This document shows, in pieces, positions 18,068 through 26,394 of a stretch of DNA of 64,000 nt. Below the pieces are notes generated by a model, which saw nothing but the letters and a program-made list of their open reading frames with translations, did not search any database and was not told the origin of the DNA. This stretch comes from Thermoanaerobacterium thermosaccharolyticum DSM 571 (GTDB taxonomy: Bacteria; Bacillota; Thermoanaerobacteria; Thermoanaerobacterales; Thermoanaerobacteraceae): assembly GCF_000145615.1 (NCBI RefSeq), contig NC_014410.1:1909501-1973500 (forward strand), written 5' to 3'. Both the position numbers and the translations under genes were made by a program. Within the stretch, counting starts at the first letter, position 1. Each line of letters starts with the position of its first letter.

Positions 18068-18114
18068 TACGATTTTAAAATTTGATTTGTAGAAATCGTA
18101 TTGTATTTATCGTA
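18065..18114. repeat. Inverted repeat with TACGAT half-sites at the -35 box
   Basis: CAATACGATTT (18065-18075) and its complement AAATCGTATTG (18093-18103) form an 11-bp inverted repeat with a 17-base gap. A third half-site, ATCGTA, is at 18109-18114. The first arm touches the -35 box of the LacI promoter, so this is a plausible autoregulatory operator region. It is not a simple single LacI palindrome. Confidence 0.5.
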
Positions 18115-18122
18115 CAAAATAC

Positions 18123-18169
18123 AAAAAAATTAAAAGATAGACTGGCTATTATCTAGCACAGCCTATCTT
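18123..18169 (-). terminator. Intrinsic terminator of the VOC-SDR-ThuA operon
   Basis: An imperfect stem AAGATAG(ACT)GGCT / AGCCTATCTT (about 18134-18169) is followed on the minus strand by a T-rich tail. Confidence 0.75.
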
Positions 18170-18192
18170 GCCTTTTCATTTAAAAGTATTTA

Positions 18193-18840
18193 CTATTTTA
18201 TACACCAATTTACGCATTCATGTAACGTCTTCAAAAACGACTCGTTTAACAGTCCATCTTCCCTGTGGGCAGGAGTCAAGCAGCATACTTTGCCTTTCCC
18301 AAAGTGATGATACCATCCTGCTATGGATTGTCCGTCTTTAGAGAAGGAACGCAAAAATACATTTGTATCATTTTCTTCGCATTTGACAAAATAATGTTCA
18401 TCAACAAACTCAAATGGCTCGATGGCACTTTCAAATTCCCCTAGCATATCTTTTTGCGGTGCGTACTGTACAACATCGTTTTTTTCAGGATGATGTAAAA
18501 AATATCCCTTTAGCATTTTATTATATTCTCCATCTTCTGGATATGATGATAGACCAGAATGCCATGCAAATAAGCTTCCGCCGTCTTTTACGTAGTTTAC
18601 TATTTTCTTCTCTATCTCTTCTGTCATCCAGAGGTCAACACTCTCCGATTGCGGATTTAATCTATTTTCTTTAAATAATACTATACAATCAGGTTTTGAT
18701 TCTAATTCCTTTTGTAACTCATCAATGTCTATAAATCTAAGATTTACACTGCCAAGATTATTTATAGCTCTATGTAGAGATCTTTTTATAATTTCCTCAT
18801 TGTGGTAGAAATCACCTAAAATCGCAACTATCTCTTTCAC
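18193..18840 (-). CDS. ThuA-like domain protein
   Basis: 215-residue cytoplasmic protein resembling the ThuA (trehalose utilisation) family, a class I glutamine-amidotransferase-like fold. Typical segments are AILGDFYHNEEII, VKDGGSLFAWHSGLSSYP, GYFLHHPEKND, EHYFVKC and GWYHHFGKGKVCCLTPAHRED. ThuA proteins are linked to sugar conversion but lack a settled general reaction. Starts at GTG with SD AAAGGGATG. Last gene of a three-gene operon with an SDR dehydrogenase and a VOC protein, so a role in modified-sugar metabolism is an inference. Confidence 0.75.
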   Translation of the reverse strand: MKEIVAILGDFYHNEEIIKRSLHRAINNLGSVNLRFIDIDELQKELESKPDCIVLFKENRLNPQSESVDLWMTEEIEKKIVNYVKDGGSLFAWHSGLSSYPEDGEYNKMLKGYFLHHPEKNDVVQYAPQKDMLGEFESAIEPFEFVDEHYFVKCEENDTNVFLRSFSKDGQSIAGWYHHFGKGKVCCLTPAHREDGLLNESFLKTLHECVNWCIK

Positions 18841-18855
18841 AATATCATCCCTTTT

Positions 18856-19557
18856 TTATAATTTCATCGGTTGTCCTTTAAAATCTATAAAAAACTGGTT
18901 GTCATCAACTTTAATGTCTCCTTCTATAATCTTCATGATTCCTTCTGCAGAAATTTCAGGACTTAACGGAGCTGATGTTCCGCCCATGTCTGTCTTCATC
19001 CATCCAGGATGTACGGCGTAAACTCTCCCTTTGTAGTCCTTCATGGCATCTTTTAGCTGTGCCGTAAAGAAATTTAGTGCTGCCTTTGATACAGCATACG
19101 GATAATCACCACCATAAGCATTTGCAAAACTTCCAGCTTCCGAGGATATATTAATTATCACCTTATCTCTGCCCTTTTTTAATAACGGCAGAAAATATTT
19201 TACAACCATCATTGGACCCATCAAGTTGATTTTAAGTGTATCTTCTAAATCAGTATAATCTAAATCTTCTATTTCTTTTCCTCTTCCCTTTAATATACCT
19301 GCATTGTTTACTATAACATCTAAAGAATCCTCTTCTTTGCTTACATGTATAGCTGCTCTTTTTATAGATTCTTCATCACTTACATCCAATCCTATTAAGT
19401 TAATCTTTTTTTCATATCTATCCTTTAAAGCTTTTAATTCGGATGAAACATCATTGATTTTTCGAATTCCTGCATATACTTTATGATTATTTAAAAGTGC
19501 TTTTTCGACTAAGTGTCTTCCAAGTCCTCTATTAGCACCTGTTATCAATATGTTCAT
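18856..19557 (-). CDS. Short-chain dehydrogenase/reductase (SDR)
   Basis: 233-residue Rossmann-fold NAD(P)-dependent oxidoreductase. The cofactor motif TGANRGLG is at residues 6-13, NNAG near 87, and the catalytic YPYAVSK (YxxxK) near 150, preceded by ISSEAGSF with the catalytic Ser. SD AAGGAGG precedes the ATG. It sits between a ThuA-like gene (15 bases) and a VOC gene (25 bases) in one operon. The substrate is unknown. Confidence 0.88.
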   Translation of the reverse strand: MNILITGANRGLGRHLVEKALLNNHKVYAGIRKINDVSSELKALKDRYEKKINLIGLDVSDEESIKRAAIHVSKEEDSLDVIVNNAGILKGRGKEIEDLDYTDLEDTLKINLMGPMMVVKYFLPLLKKGRDKVIINISSEAGSFANAYGGDYPYAVSKAALNFFTAQLKDAMKDYKGRVYAVHPGWMKTDMGGTSAPLSPEISAEGIMKIIEGDIKVDDNQFFIDFKGQPMKL

Positions 19558-19582
19558 ATTGAAGCCTCCTTAGCAACGTCAT

Positions 19583-20035
19583 TTAAAAATTCTCTAAAAG
19601 CTCTATAATTACCTTTAACTTCGAAAAAGTATCTATGTAAGCATATCTTCCACCTTCGTAATCGCCTTTTTGGACTAAAGGCATTCCATTTTTCTCTAAA
19701 GCTTCTATCTTTTCATCCATGTCCTTTACTTGAAACGCTATGTGATGTACACCTTCCCCGTGTTTATCCAAAAACTCCCTCCAAGTGCTTATGTTTTCAT
19801 CTGGCTCAATAAGCTCTATTTGAACTTGTCCCATATCAAAAAAGGCAAGCTTTGCACGGGCATCAGATGGTTTCCCATTAAATTCTGCGTGTGACTTATC
19901 ATAACCATCTGTCCAATTCCACTTAGGCTTTTCCACTCCAAAAAAGTCTGCAAAAGCCTGTGATGCTTTCTCAATGTCTTTTACTATTATGCCTATCTGT
20001 GTGACGATATTAGTGCCTAATAAATTCTTATCCAT
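19583..20035 (-). CDS. VOC-superfamily (glyoxalase-like) protein
   Basis: 150 residues with two beta-alpha-beta-beta-beta modules. Possible metal ligands are His50 (KSHAEF), Glu near 74 (QIELIEP), His near 96 (GVHHIAFQV) and Glu147 (KVIIELLENF). It resembles methylmalonyl-CoA epimerase or glyoxalase-type proteins; a mutase partner is not in the window. First gene of the operon with SDR and ThuA, all on the minus strand. A 9-bp inverted repeat (ATTTTCTCT/AGAGAAAAT, about 20076-20107) lies upstream and could be an operator. Confidence 0.75.
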   Translation of the reverse strand: MDKNLLGTNIVTQIGIIVKDIEKASQAFADFFGVEKPKWNWTDGYDKSHAEFNGKPSDARAKLAFFDMGQVQIELIEPDENISTWREFLDKHGEGVHHIAFQVKDMDEKIEALEKNGMPLVQKGDYEGGRYAYIDTFSKLKVIIELLENF

Positions 20036-20253
20036 AATTTCATCCCCTTATGAAAATTATTTTAAATGTATTCAAAGGATTTTCTCTCAATATTTTAAGA
20101 GAAAATTCCCTATGAATCGAAGTTTAATAACGATTTCTTCACCATTTCAAAAAATATCATTAAAAAATATAGAATTAAATCACGTTTTTGTAACCTTATT
20201 TTTAAACTTAACCATCTACTTAAATTATACACCATTTATGATTTTTTTCTAAA

Positions 20254-20279
20254 ACAAAAAAAGGAGATAATCTCCTTTT
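20254..20279 (-). terminator. Intrinsic terminator of nrdD-nrdG
   Basis: AAAGGAGA-TAA-TCTCCTTT stem just after the nrdG stop, followed on the minus strand by TTTTTTTGTTTT. Confidence 0.85.
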
Positions 20280-20287
20280 AAACAATA

Positions 20288-20971
20288 CTATCTTATCAGT
20301 ATTTCTTCGATTTTATCATTTATCATCTCTTTTATCATCAACAAATATTCAATGTCGCACTGCTCTTCACCGCACAAATCCTTATTTAATACGCCTTCTG
20401 AGTATTTGTATCTTTGTAGTACATATCTTTTGCAAACAGATATCATATTTGCTATAGATAAAAAATCATCTGTAGAAAGCAATTTTTTATTTACAGTCGT
20501 CCTGAATTCATAATCTATTCCACAGTTTTTAATTAAATCAATGCTTTTTACAATTCTCCCTATATCTTCATTGTTTTTTACGAATAAACCGTATTTATTT
20601 TTAGGTGCTTTTACATCCATAGCAATGTAGTCCAAAAGATTATCATTCAGCAAATCTTCTATTACATTAGGCCTGGAGCCATTTGTGTCTAGCTTGACGC
20701 TGAATCCTAAATCTCTTATTGTTTTAATGAAGTTTTTCAAGTCTTTCCAAAGTGTAGGCTCTCCGCCTGTTATGCAAACGCCATCTATGAGATTTTTTCT
20801 TTTCTTTAGATAATCTATAAATTCTTCTTCACTTTTTATAGGTTTCTGCAAATCAATCAATTGGCTGTTGTGGCAGTAAGGACATGTAAAGTTGCATCCA
20901 CTTGTAAAAACAGTAGATGCAACCTTTCCAGGATAATCTGCCAACGACACCATCATGTAATCATATATCAT
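20288..20971 (-). CDS. nrdG: Anaerobic ribonucleotide reductase activating protein (radical SAM)
   Basis: 227-residue radical SAM activase. SGCNFTCPYC carries the three cluster cysteines Cys26, Cys30 and Cys33, and GGEPTLW is the SAM-binding glycine motif. It generates the glycyl radical on NrdD using S-adenosylmethionine. Its start overlaps the stop of nrdD by 4 bases, so the pair is translationally coupled. A terminator follows. Confidence 0.95.
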   Translation of the reverse strand: MIYDYMMVSLADYPGKVASTVFTSGCNFTCPYCHNSQLIDLQKPIKSEEEFIDYLKKRKNLIDGVCITGGEPTLWKDLKNFIKTIRDLGFSVKLDTNGSRPNVIEDLLNDNLLDYIAMDVKAPKNKYGLFVKNNEDIGRIVKSIDLIKNCGIDYEFRTTVNKKLLSTDDFLSIANMISVCKRYVLQRYKYSEGVLNKDLCGEEQCDIEYLLMIKEMINDKIEEILIR

Positions 20972-23046
20972 ATTGCGAATTCCTTCCTATCAGAAAACTC
21001 TTCTCTTTTGCCTTCATTCCAGTTTTGAAGCGGTCTGTAATATCCCACAACCCTGCTGTATACTTCGCATTCATTGCCACATTGCGGACAGTTAAAATGT
21101 TCTCCTGATATATAGCCATGGTTGTCGCATATGGAGAATGTAGGCGTAATGGTATAATAAGGAAGCCTATAGTTGTATGCTATCTTTTTCACCAATGCTT
21201 TGCATGTATCGGGATCGCTTATGCTTTCACCTAAAAAACCATGAAACACAGTTCCACCTGTGTATTTTGTCTGAAGCTCATCCTGCAAATCAAGAGCCGT
21301 AAATATGTCATCTGTAAAGTCGACAGGAAGCTGTGTAGAATTTGTGTAATACGGCACATCTCCTCCTGCAGTGATGATGTCTTTATAAAACTCTTTGTCT
21401 TTTTTCGCCAGTCTGTACGACGCACCTTCAGCAGGTGATGCTTCAAGGTTATAAAGGTAATTTGACTCTATCTGATAGTCTTCTAATCTATTTCTCATAA
21501 AATCCAAAACTTCTATAGCAAAATTTCTGCCTTTTTCACTTGTAATACCACATCCCATGAAATTTAAAAGTGCTTCATTCATGCCAATTAATCCTATTGT
21601 ATTAAAATGGTTTTGCCAGTATGAGCCAAACCTCTTTTTTATATCCCTCAAGTAAAACTTTGAGTATGGATATAATCCCATTTCAGTCATATTCTCCAGC
21701 ACTTTTCTTTTTATCTCAAGGCTCTTTCTCGCTATATCCATCTGTTTTCCTAATCTTTCAAAGAACTCTTCTTTTGAATTTGATAAATACCCAATTCTTG
21801 GCATGTTTATCGTTACGACGCCAATTGATCCTGTAAGTGGATTTGCTCCAAAAAGACCGCCTCCACGCTTTCTAAGCTCTCTATTATCAAGCCTTAAACG
21901 ACAACACATTGATCTTGCATCTTCTGGGTTTAGATCACTGTTGACAAAATTGCTGAAATATGGAAGGCCGTATTTTGCAGTCATCTCCATAATTTTATCT
22001 ATAACAGGGCTCTCCCAATCAAAATCTTTCGTTATATTGTAAGTTGGTATAGGGAAAGTAAATATCCTTCCATTTGCGTCCCCTTCCATCATGACCTCAG
22101 CAAATGCCATATTAAGCATATCCATTTCCTTCTGAAATTCTTTATACGATCTATTCATGGCTTTGCCGCCTATTATGACAGGTTCATCAGCCAATATATC
22201 AGGAACAACCAAATCCATCGTTATATTTGTAAATGGTGTTTGAAACCCTACTCTTGTTGGAACATTTATGTTAAAAATAAATTCCTGTAATGACTGCTTT
22301 ACTTCTTTATACGACAGCTTGTCATAATATATAAACGGTGCCAAATAAGTGTCAAAATTAGAAAATGCCTGTGCACCTGCAGCTTCACCTTGAAGTGTAT
22401 AGAAGAAGTTCACTATCTGTCCTAAAGCCGACCTAAAATGCTTTGGAGGTCTACTTTGCACTTTTCCCTCTACGCCGGTAAATCCCGAAATAAGCAAATC
22501 TTTTAAATCCCATCCGCAGCAGTACACTGATAAAAGGCTTAAATCGTGGATATGCAAATCACCATTTACATGGGCATCTCTTACTTCTTTTGGATATATC
22601 TTATTCAACCAGTAATTTGCTGTAATCGTGCTTGCTATATGGTTATTTAACCCTTGAAGCGAGTAACTCATGTTGCTGTTTTCATTTACTCTCCAGTCCA
22701 ATTTCCCTATGTATTCATCAACCATCTTTTCAATATCCATAAACATGTTTTTAAATTCTCTCATATCTTGATGCTGTTTTCTGTATAAGATATATGCTTT
22801 TGCAGCTTTTGCAAAGCCACCTCTTATCAAAAACTGCTCAACTATGTCCTGAATCTGTTCTACATTTGCATATCCATCAAAATTTTCTTCTATGTATTTT
22901 GTGACTTCATCCGCTATCTTTAAGGCATCATTGTATTCTCCTTCATCGACTGCTTCAAACGCCTTGTATATAGCATTTGCAATCTTTTCCTTGTTGAATT
23001 CTTCTTCCATACCATTTCTTTTAATAACCTTCATTGCGTTTTCCAA
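20968..23046 (-). CDS. nrdD: Anaerobic ribonucleoside-triphosphate reductase (class III)
   Basis: 692 residues. An ATP-cone allosteric domain occupies residues 1 to about 90 (VIKRNGMEEEFNKEKIANAI), followed by the ten-stranded barrel of glycyl-radical reductases. The C terminus has the zinc site CPQCGNEC and the glycyl radical segment RVVGYYRPLQNWNEGK. It makes deoxyribonucleotides without oxygen and is activated by NrdG. The TTG start has GGAGG at 7-base spacing. The promoter region carries two NrdR boxes. Confidence 0.95.
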   Translation of the reverse strand: MENAMKVIKRNGMEEEFNKEKIANAIYKAFEAVDEGEYNDALKIADEVTKYIEENFDGYANVEQIQDIVEQFLIRGGFAKAAKAYILYRKQHQDMREFKNMFMDIEKMVDEYIGKLDWRVNENSNMSYSLQGLNNHIASTITANYWLNKIYPKEVRDAHVNGDLHIHDLSLLSVYCCGWDLKDLLISGFTGVEGKVQSRPPKHFRSALGQIVNFFYTLQGEAAGAQAFSNFDTYLAPFIYYDKLSYKEVKQSLQEFIFNINVPTRVGFQTPFTNITMDLVVPDILADEPVIIGGKAMNRSYKEFQKEMDMLNMAFAEVMMEGDANGRIFTFPIPTYNITKDFDWESPVIDKIMEMTAKYGLPYFSNFVNSDLNPEDARSMCCRLRLDNRELRKRGGGLFGANPLTGSIGVVTINMPRIGYLSNSKEEFFERLGKQMDIARKSLEIKRKVLENMTEMGLYPYSKFYLRDIKKRFGSYWQNHFNTIGLIGMNEALLNFMGCGITSEKGRNFAIEVLDFMRNRLEDYQIESNYLYNLEASPAEGASYRLAKKDKEFYKDIITAGGDVPYYTNSTQLPVDFTDDIFTALDLQDELQTKYTGGTVFHGFLGESISDPDTCKALVKKIAYNYRLPYYTITPTFSICDNHGYISGEHFNCPQCGNECEVYSRVVGYYRPLQNWNEGKREEFSDRKEFAI

Positions 23047-23155
23047 TTTAAACCCTCCATTAAATTATCTTCCGTAAAAATAATCCCACCTAAAAGCTGC
23101 ACCAATTTAATGAGTTAATTAAATAAGCACACATATCTGAAATTTTCCAATATTA

Positions 23156-23201
23156 ACTCTATATATTGTGTATATAAATATCACAACACCAATATATAGT
23201 A
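23156..23201 (-). promoter_or_regulatory. Two NrdR boxes upstream of nrdD
   Basis: On the minus strand ACACAATATATAGAGT (23171-23156), and on the plus strand ACACCAATATATAGTA (23186-23201), both close to the known NrdR consensus (ACACWATATATWGTGT-like). The centres are 30 bases apart, about three helical turns, as in known nrd promoters. The second box overlaps the -10 box. Confidence 0.8.
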
Positions 23202-23226
23202 TATCATTGTTGTACAGTTACGTCAA
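23198..23226 (-). promoter_or_regulatory. SigA-type promoter of nrdD-nrdG
   Basis: TTGACG (23226-23221) and TATACT (23203-23198) on the minus strand with 17-base spacing. The -10 box lies within an NrdR box, so NrdR binding would exclude RNA polymerase. Confidence 0.8.
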
Positions 23227-23281
23227 TAAAAATATAATAAACTTTCACATCCATATACAGTTCATTTGATTAGTACAACAT

Positions 23282-23312
23282 AAAAAGGCAGAGCATTAAA
23301 CTCCACCTTTTT
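23282..23312 (-). terminator. Probable terminator of hppA
   Basis: Stem AAAAAGG..GAG / CTC..CCTTTTT with a two-base internal mismatch, 22 bases after the stop codon. Confidence 0.65.
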
Positions 23313-23333
23313 AGTGCAACATATTTACAATTT

Positions 23334-25469
23334 TTATCTAAACAAAGATGCAAATACCAACGTGATAGTGCTTATAAGTTTTATCAAAACGTGCAAGGAA
23401 GGACCTGCTGTATCTTTAAATGGATCACCTACTGTATCACCTACAACGCCAGCTTTATGGGCTTCAGACTTTTTGCCACCGTAATTACCTAATTCAATAT
23501 ATTTTTTAGCATTATCCCAAGCACCGCCGCCGTTATTCAAGAACAACGCCATTATTACGCCTGAAATAGTGCCAACCATCAAAAAAGCTGCTGCAGATTC
23601 TTTGCCAAGTATAATTCCAACTAGTATCGGCGCAACAACGACTATAAGTCCTGGAATGACCATCTCTTTCAATGCGCCTTTTGTAACAATGTCTACTGTT
23701 TTTGCATAGTCTGGCTTTGATGTGCCTTCCATTATGCCTGGATTCTCTTTAAATTGCCTTCTTACCTCCAGTATGACATACTGGGCTGCTTTGCCAACAG
23801 CTCTTATAGCTGTAGAGCTGAAGAGAAATACTATCATAGCTCCTATAAATGCTCCTATGAAAACCTCAGGTTTACCTATATCTACAGCAAACCAAGAATC
23901 GATAGGTTTGCCTAATATTTTCTTTACTTCATCAAGGTATGCAGAGAAAAGCAAGAAAGTAGCTAAAGCTGCAGATCCTACTGCATATCCTTTTGTCAAA
24001 GCTTTTGTCGTATTTCCACATGCATCAAGTCTATCTGTCACAAGCCTAACTGACTCAGGAGCTTCGGACATTTCAGTGATTCCGCCAGCATTGTCAGTGA
24101 TAGGTCCAAATGTATCCATTGCTAATATATAAGCAGTTGTAGACAGCATTCCCATTGTAGCTATAGCAGTACCGTAGAAGCCTGCCGTGGCTATATTAGG
24201 AAGTGCAAGCTGACCAAGCCTATATGCAATAATTATTGCTGCTGAAATAAACAGTACAGGAAGTGCCGGAGACTCCATACCTACAGAAATACCTGTGATT
24301 ATATTTGTAGCAGCTCCGGTTGTTGAAGCCTTTGCAATTTCTTGAACTGGTCTTTTACTCATAGAAGTGTAGTAATTTGTCAAAAATACAAACACATAGC
24401 TTAATAATATACCTGCAACTGCTGCACCATAGAGAAGTAAATAGTTAACTTCAGAGCCATTTGACAAATGTCCGGAAAGCATAACCTTCACTGCAAAGAA
24501 GAGAACAATTAGATTTACTATTGTCGTAATAAAATATCCTTTGTTTAAAGCTATCATAGGATCTTTTGATTCATCTTTTGTGTTTACGAATACAATTCCA
24601 ATAATTGAAGCAATAATACCAATAGCACGAGCCACTAGTGGAAACAGTATTCCCTTTAATCCAAAGACAGGATACAAGCCTACACCCAATATCATTGCAC
24701 CTATATTTTCAGCGGCTGTTGACTCGAAAAGGTCAGCTCCTCTTCCGGCACAGTCTCCAACGTTATCGCCAACCAAATCAGCGATTACTGCAGGATTTCT
24801 TGGGTCGTCCTCTGGAATGCCTGCTTCTACCTTGCCGACAAGGTCTGCACCTACATCAGCAGCTTTTGTATAAATACCACCGCCTAGCTGTGCAAACAAT
24901 GCTACAAATGAAGCACCAAATCCAAATCCCACTATTAAAGATGGAGCATTTTTTACCAATTCTTGCTGACCTGATGCTCCACCGTATGCAAAGAACAATG
25001 TAGCAACACCAAACAGAGACAACGCAGTCACTGCAAGGCCTGTCACTGCTCCTCCTCTTAAAGCAATCTGTAATGCTTTATTAAGACCTTTTCTTGCACC
25101 ACTTGCTGCCCTAACATTTGAATTAACTGCCATGTACATGCCTATGTAGCCTGATATAGCTGAGCACAAAGCTCCCGATATAAAGGCCAATCCTACATGC
25201 CATGCATAGCTAATAGCAGCACCTGCTCCTTCTGATTGATGGCCGTAATAATTTGCTATTATGATTAAAACAGCCACAATCAAAGCCAGCACTGTTATCG
25301 TTTTATACTGCCTGTTTAGAAAAGCCATTGCGCCTTCCTTTATGGAGTCTGAAATCTGCTGCATCTTCTCGTCACCTTTATCTTGTGTAAAAATAAACCT
25401 AATAAAACCAATGATGGCAAGAGCTGCAATGATAACAACTCCATAGATTAGAAAAAGATAGGAATTCAA
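23334..25469 (-). CDS. hppA: Membrane-bound pyrophosphatase, K+-independent H+-pumping type
   Basis: 711 residues with about 16 membrane helices. Substrate motifs DVGADLVGKVEAGIPEDDPR and DNVGDCAGRGADLFES bind Mg-pyrophosphate; C-terminal acidic motifs are in GGGAWDNAKKYIE and GDTVGDPFKDTAGPSL. It couples pyrophosphate hydrolysis to ion export. The segment GNTTKALTKG has Lys and Thr at the two positions that distinguish K+-independent H+-pumps from K+-dependent enzymes (GNTTAA..G), so a proton pump is inferred. The TTG start lies 9 bases after GGAG. A terminator is downstream; the gene appears monocistronic. Confidence 0.92.
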   Translation of the reverse strand: MNSYLFLIYGVVIIAALAIIGFIRFIFTQDKGDEKMQQISDSIKEGAMAFLNRQYKTITVLALIVAVLIIIANYYGHQSEGAGAAISYAWHVGLAFISGALCSAISGYIGMYMAVNSNVRAASGARKGLNKALQIALRGGAVTGLAVTALSLFGVATLFFAYGGASGQQELVKNAPSLIVGFGFGASFVALFAQLGGGIYTKAADVGADLVGKVEAGIPEDDPRNPAVIADLVGDNVGDCAGRGADLFESTAAENIGAMILGVGLYPVFGLKGILFPLVARAIGIIASIIGIVFVNTKDESKDPMIALNKGYFITTIVNLIVLFFAVKVMLSGHLSNGSEVNYLLLYGAAVAGILLSYVFVFLTNYYTSMSKRPVQEIAKASTTGAATNIITGISVGMESPALPVLFISAAIIIAYRLGQLALPNIATAGFYGTAIATMGMLSTTAYILAMDTFGPITDNAGGITEMSEAPESVRLVTDRLDACGNTTKALTKGYAVGSAALATFLLFSAYLDEVKKILGKPIDSWFAVDIGKPEVFIGAFIGAMIVFLFSSTAIRAVGKAAQYVILEVRRQFKENPGIMEGTSKPDYAKTVDIVTKGALKEMVIPGLIVVVAPILVGIILGKESAAAFLMVGTISGVIMALFLNNGGGAWDNAKKYIELGNYGGKKSEAHKAGVVGDTVGDPFKDTAGPSLHVLIKLISTITLVFASLFR

Positions 25470-25615
25470 TTAGACCATCTCCTTATATTAAATAATATTT
25501 TTATTATTATATTATTTCTACACACATATGAAAATTCCTCCAATTGTTTATAAAATATTTTAAATAATCTATTTAACAATAAAATTATTCATAAGCAGCC
25601 TACATATAAAGAAAT

Positions 25616-25651
25616 AAAAAAGGCTAATAGCAAATAAATGCCATCAGCCTT
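25616..25651 (-). terminator. Intrinsic terminator of the ATPase-RCK operon
   Basis: Stem AAGGCT.AT.GC / GC.AT.AGCCTT (25620-25651), followed by a T run on the minus strand, 14 bases after the stop codon. Confidence 0.85.
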
Positions 25652-25664
25652 CATTTAAACTTTA

Positions 25665-26324
25665 TTACACATCAAACAAATCTTTCAGTTTTTCTTTGCT
25701 CTCATCGCTAACAACGCTTAAAACCTCATCGCCAGGCAAAATATACGTGCTGCCATTTGGCAACAAAACTTTATTACTTCTAACTATCGACATTATCACA
25801 CAGTTACCGGGAAGCATCAAATCTTTAATCATCTTATTTGCAGCCTTTGAATCTTTCTCCACCATGCTTCTGACAATCGATATTTTCCCCTCTGCAAGAT
25901 TCATTACAGTCGTAAGCCCGCTGATTTCTGTCTCCTCTTCAATTAATTTTGCAATAATTCTGGCACTGCTGACGGCTGCATCAATGCCCATATCCCTTGT
26001 AAAAAGCCACTCATTTTTTGGATTGTTTATCCTGGATACCACCCTTGATACACCAAATTCATACTTGGCAAGCTGGCATATTATAAGATTATCTTCATCA
26101 TGGCCAGTTGCCGCAACAACTATCTCAGTACCGATAATCCCTGCCTTTTTTAATGTATCTGAATTACAGCCATCTCCAACTACAATATTGCACTTTAATT
26201 CTCTTTTAAGTTTTTCAATTCTAGACTCATCTTTTTCAACAACAACGACTTTCTCATTTCTTTCCTCCATCAATTGAGCTAGGTATGAACCTAATCGTCC
26301 AGCACCAACAATCATTATCGACAT
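25665..26324 (-). CDS. TrkA/KtrA-type RCK protein (potassium channel/transporter regulator), copy B
   Basis: 219 residues, RCK_N plus RCK_C. The Rossmann motif GAGRLGS is at residues 7-13 with acidic VEKDES at the end of strand 2, indicating NAD(H) binding. The C-terminal half (about 135-219, ending PGDEVLSVVSDESK) is the TrkA_C ligand domain, which binds c-di-AMP or nucleotide in relatives. It normally gates TrkH/KtrB, but no such membrane subunit is in the window. Third gene of an operon with another RCK protein and a P-type ATPase. Its SD (TAGGAGGTG, 26385-26377) lies 52 bases from the ATG with a hairpin between. Confidence 0.85.
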   Translation of the reverse strand: MSIMIVGAGRLGSYLAQLMEERNEKVVVVEKDESRIEKLKRELKCNIVVGDGCNSDTLKKAGIIGTEIVVAATGHDEDNLIICQLAKYEFGVSRVVSRINNPKNEWLFTRDMGIDAAVSSARIIAKLIEEETEISGLTTVMNLAEGKISIVRSMVEKDSKAANKMIKDLMLPGNCVIMSIVRSNKVLLPNGSTYILPGDEVLSVVSDESKEKLKDLFDV

Positions 26325-26329
26325 ATCGT

Positions 26330-26372
26330 AACCTGCTATTTGGAAACTTTATTGCATTGTTCCCGTCAGGTT
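26330..26372 (-). promoter_or_regulatory. Hairpin between SD and start codon of RCK copy B
   Basis: On the minus strand AACCTG (26372-26367) pairs with CAGGTT (26335-26330), enclosing an inner GGGAAC/GTTTCC stem. The SD ends at 26377 and the ATG starts at 26324; looping out the hairpin leaves 9 bases, a normal spacing. The same design occurs at the other two genes of the operon. Confidence 0.65.
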
Positions 26373-26394
26373 CTTTCACCTCCTATTAAAATCT

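Noticed and set aside
21231-21446. 71-codon frame on the minus strand within nrdD in another frame
   Set aside because: The conserved glycyl-radical reductase frame covers the same bases; no ribosome site.
24541-25003. Long plus-strand open frames opposite hppA
   Set aside because: They lie wholly inside a strongly conserved gene on the other strand and have no ribosome site or family motif.
25530-25550. Six-codon frame with an SD upstream of hppA as leader peptide
   Set aside because: Too short to separate from chance in AT-rich sequence; no hairpin or repeated codons typical of attenuation.
25696-26277. 193-codon plus-strand frame opposite the RCK gene
   Set aside because: The antisense strand carries clear RCK motifs and a terminator; the plus frame has none.
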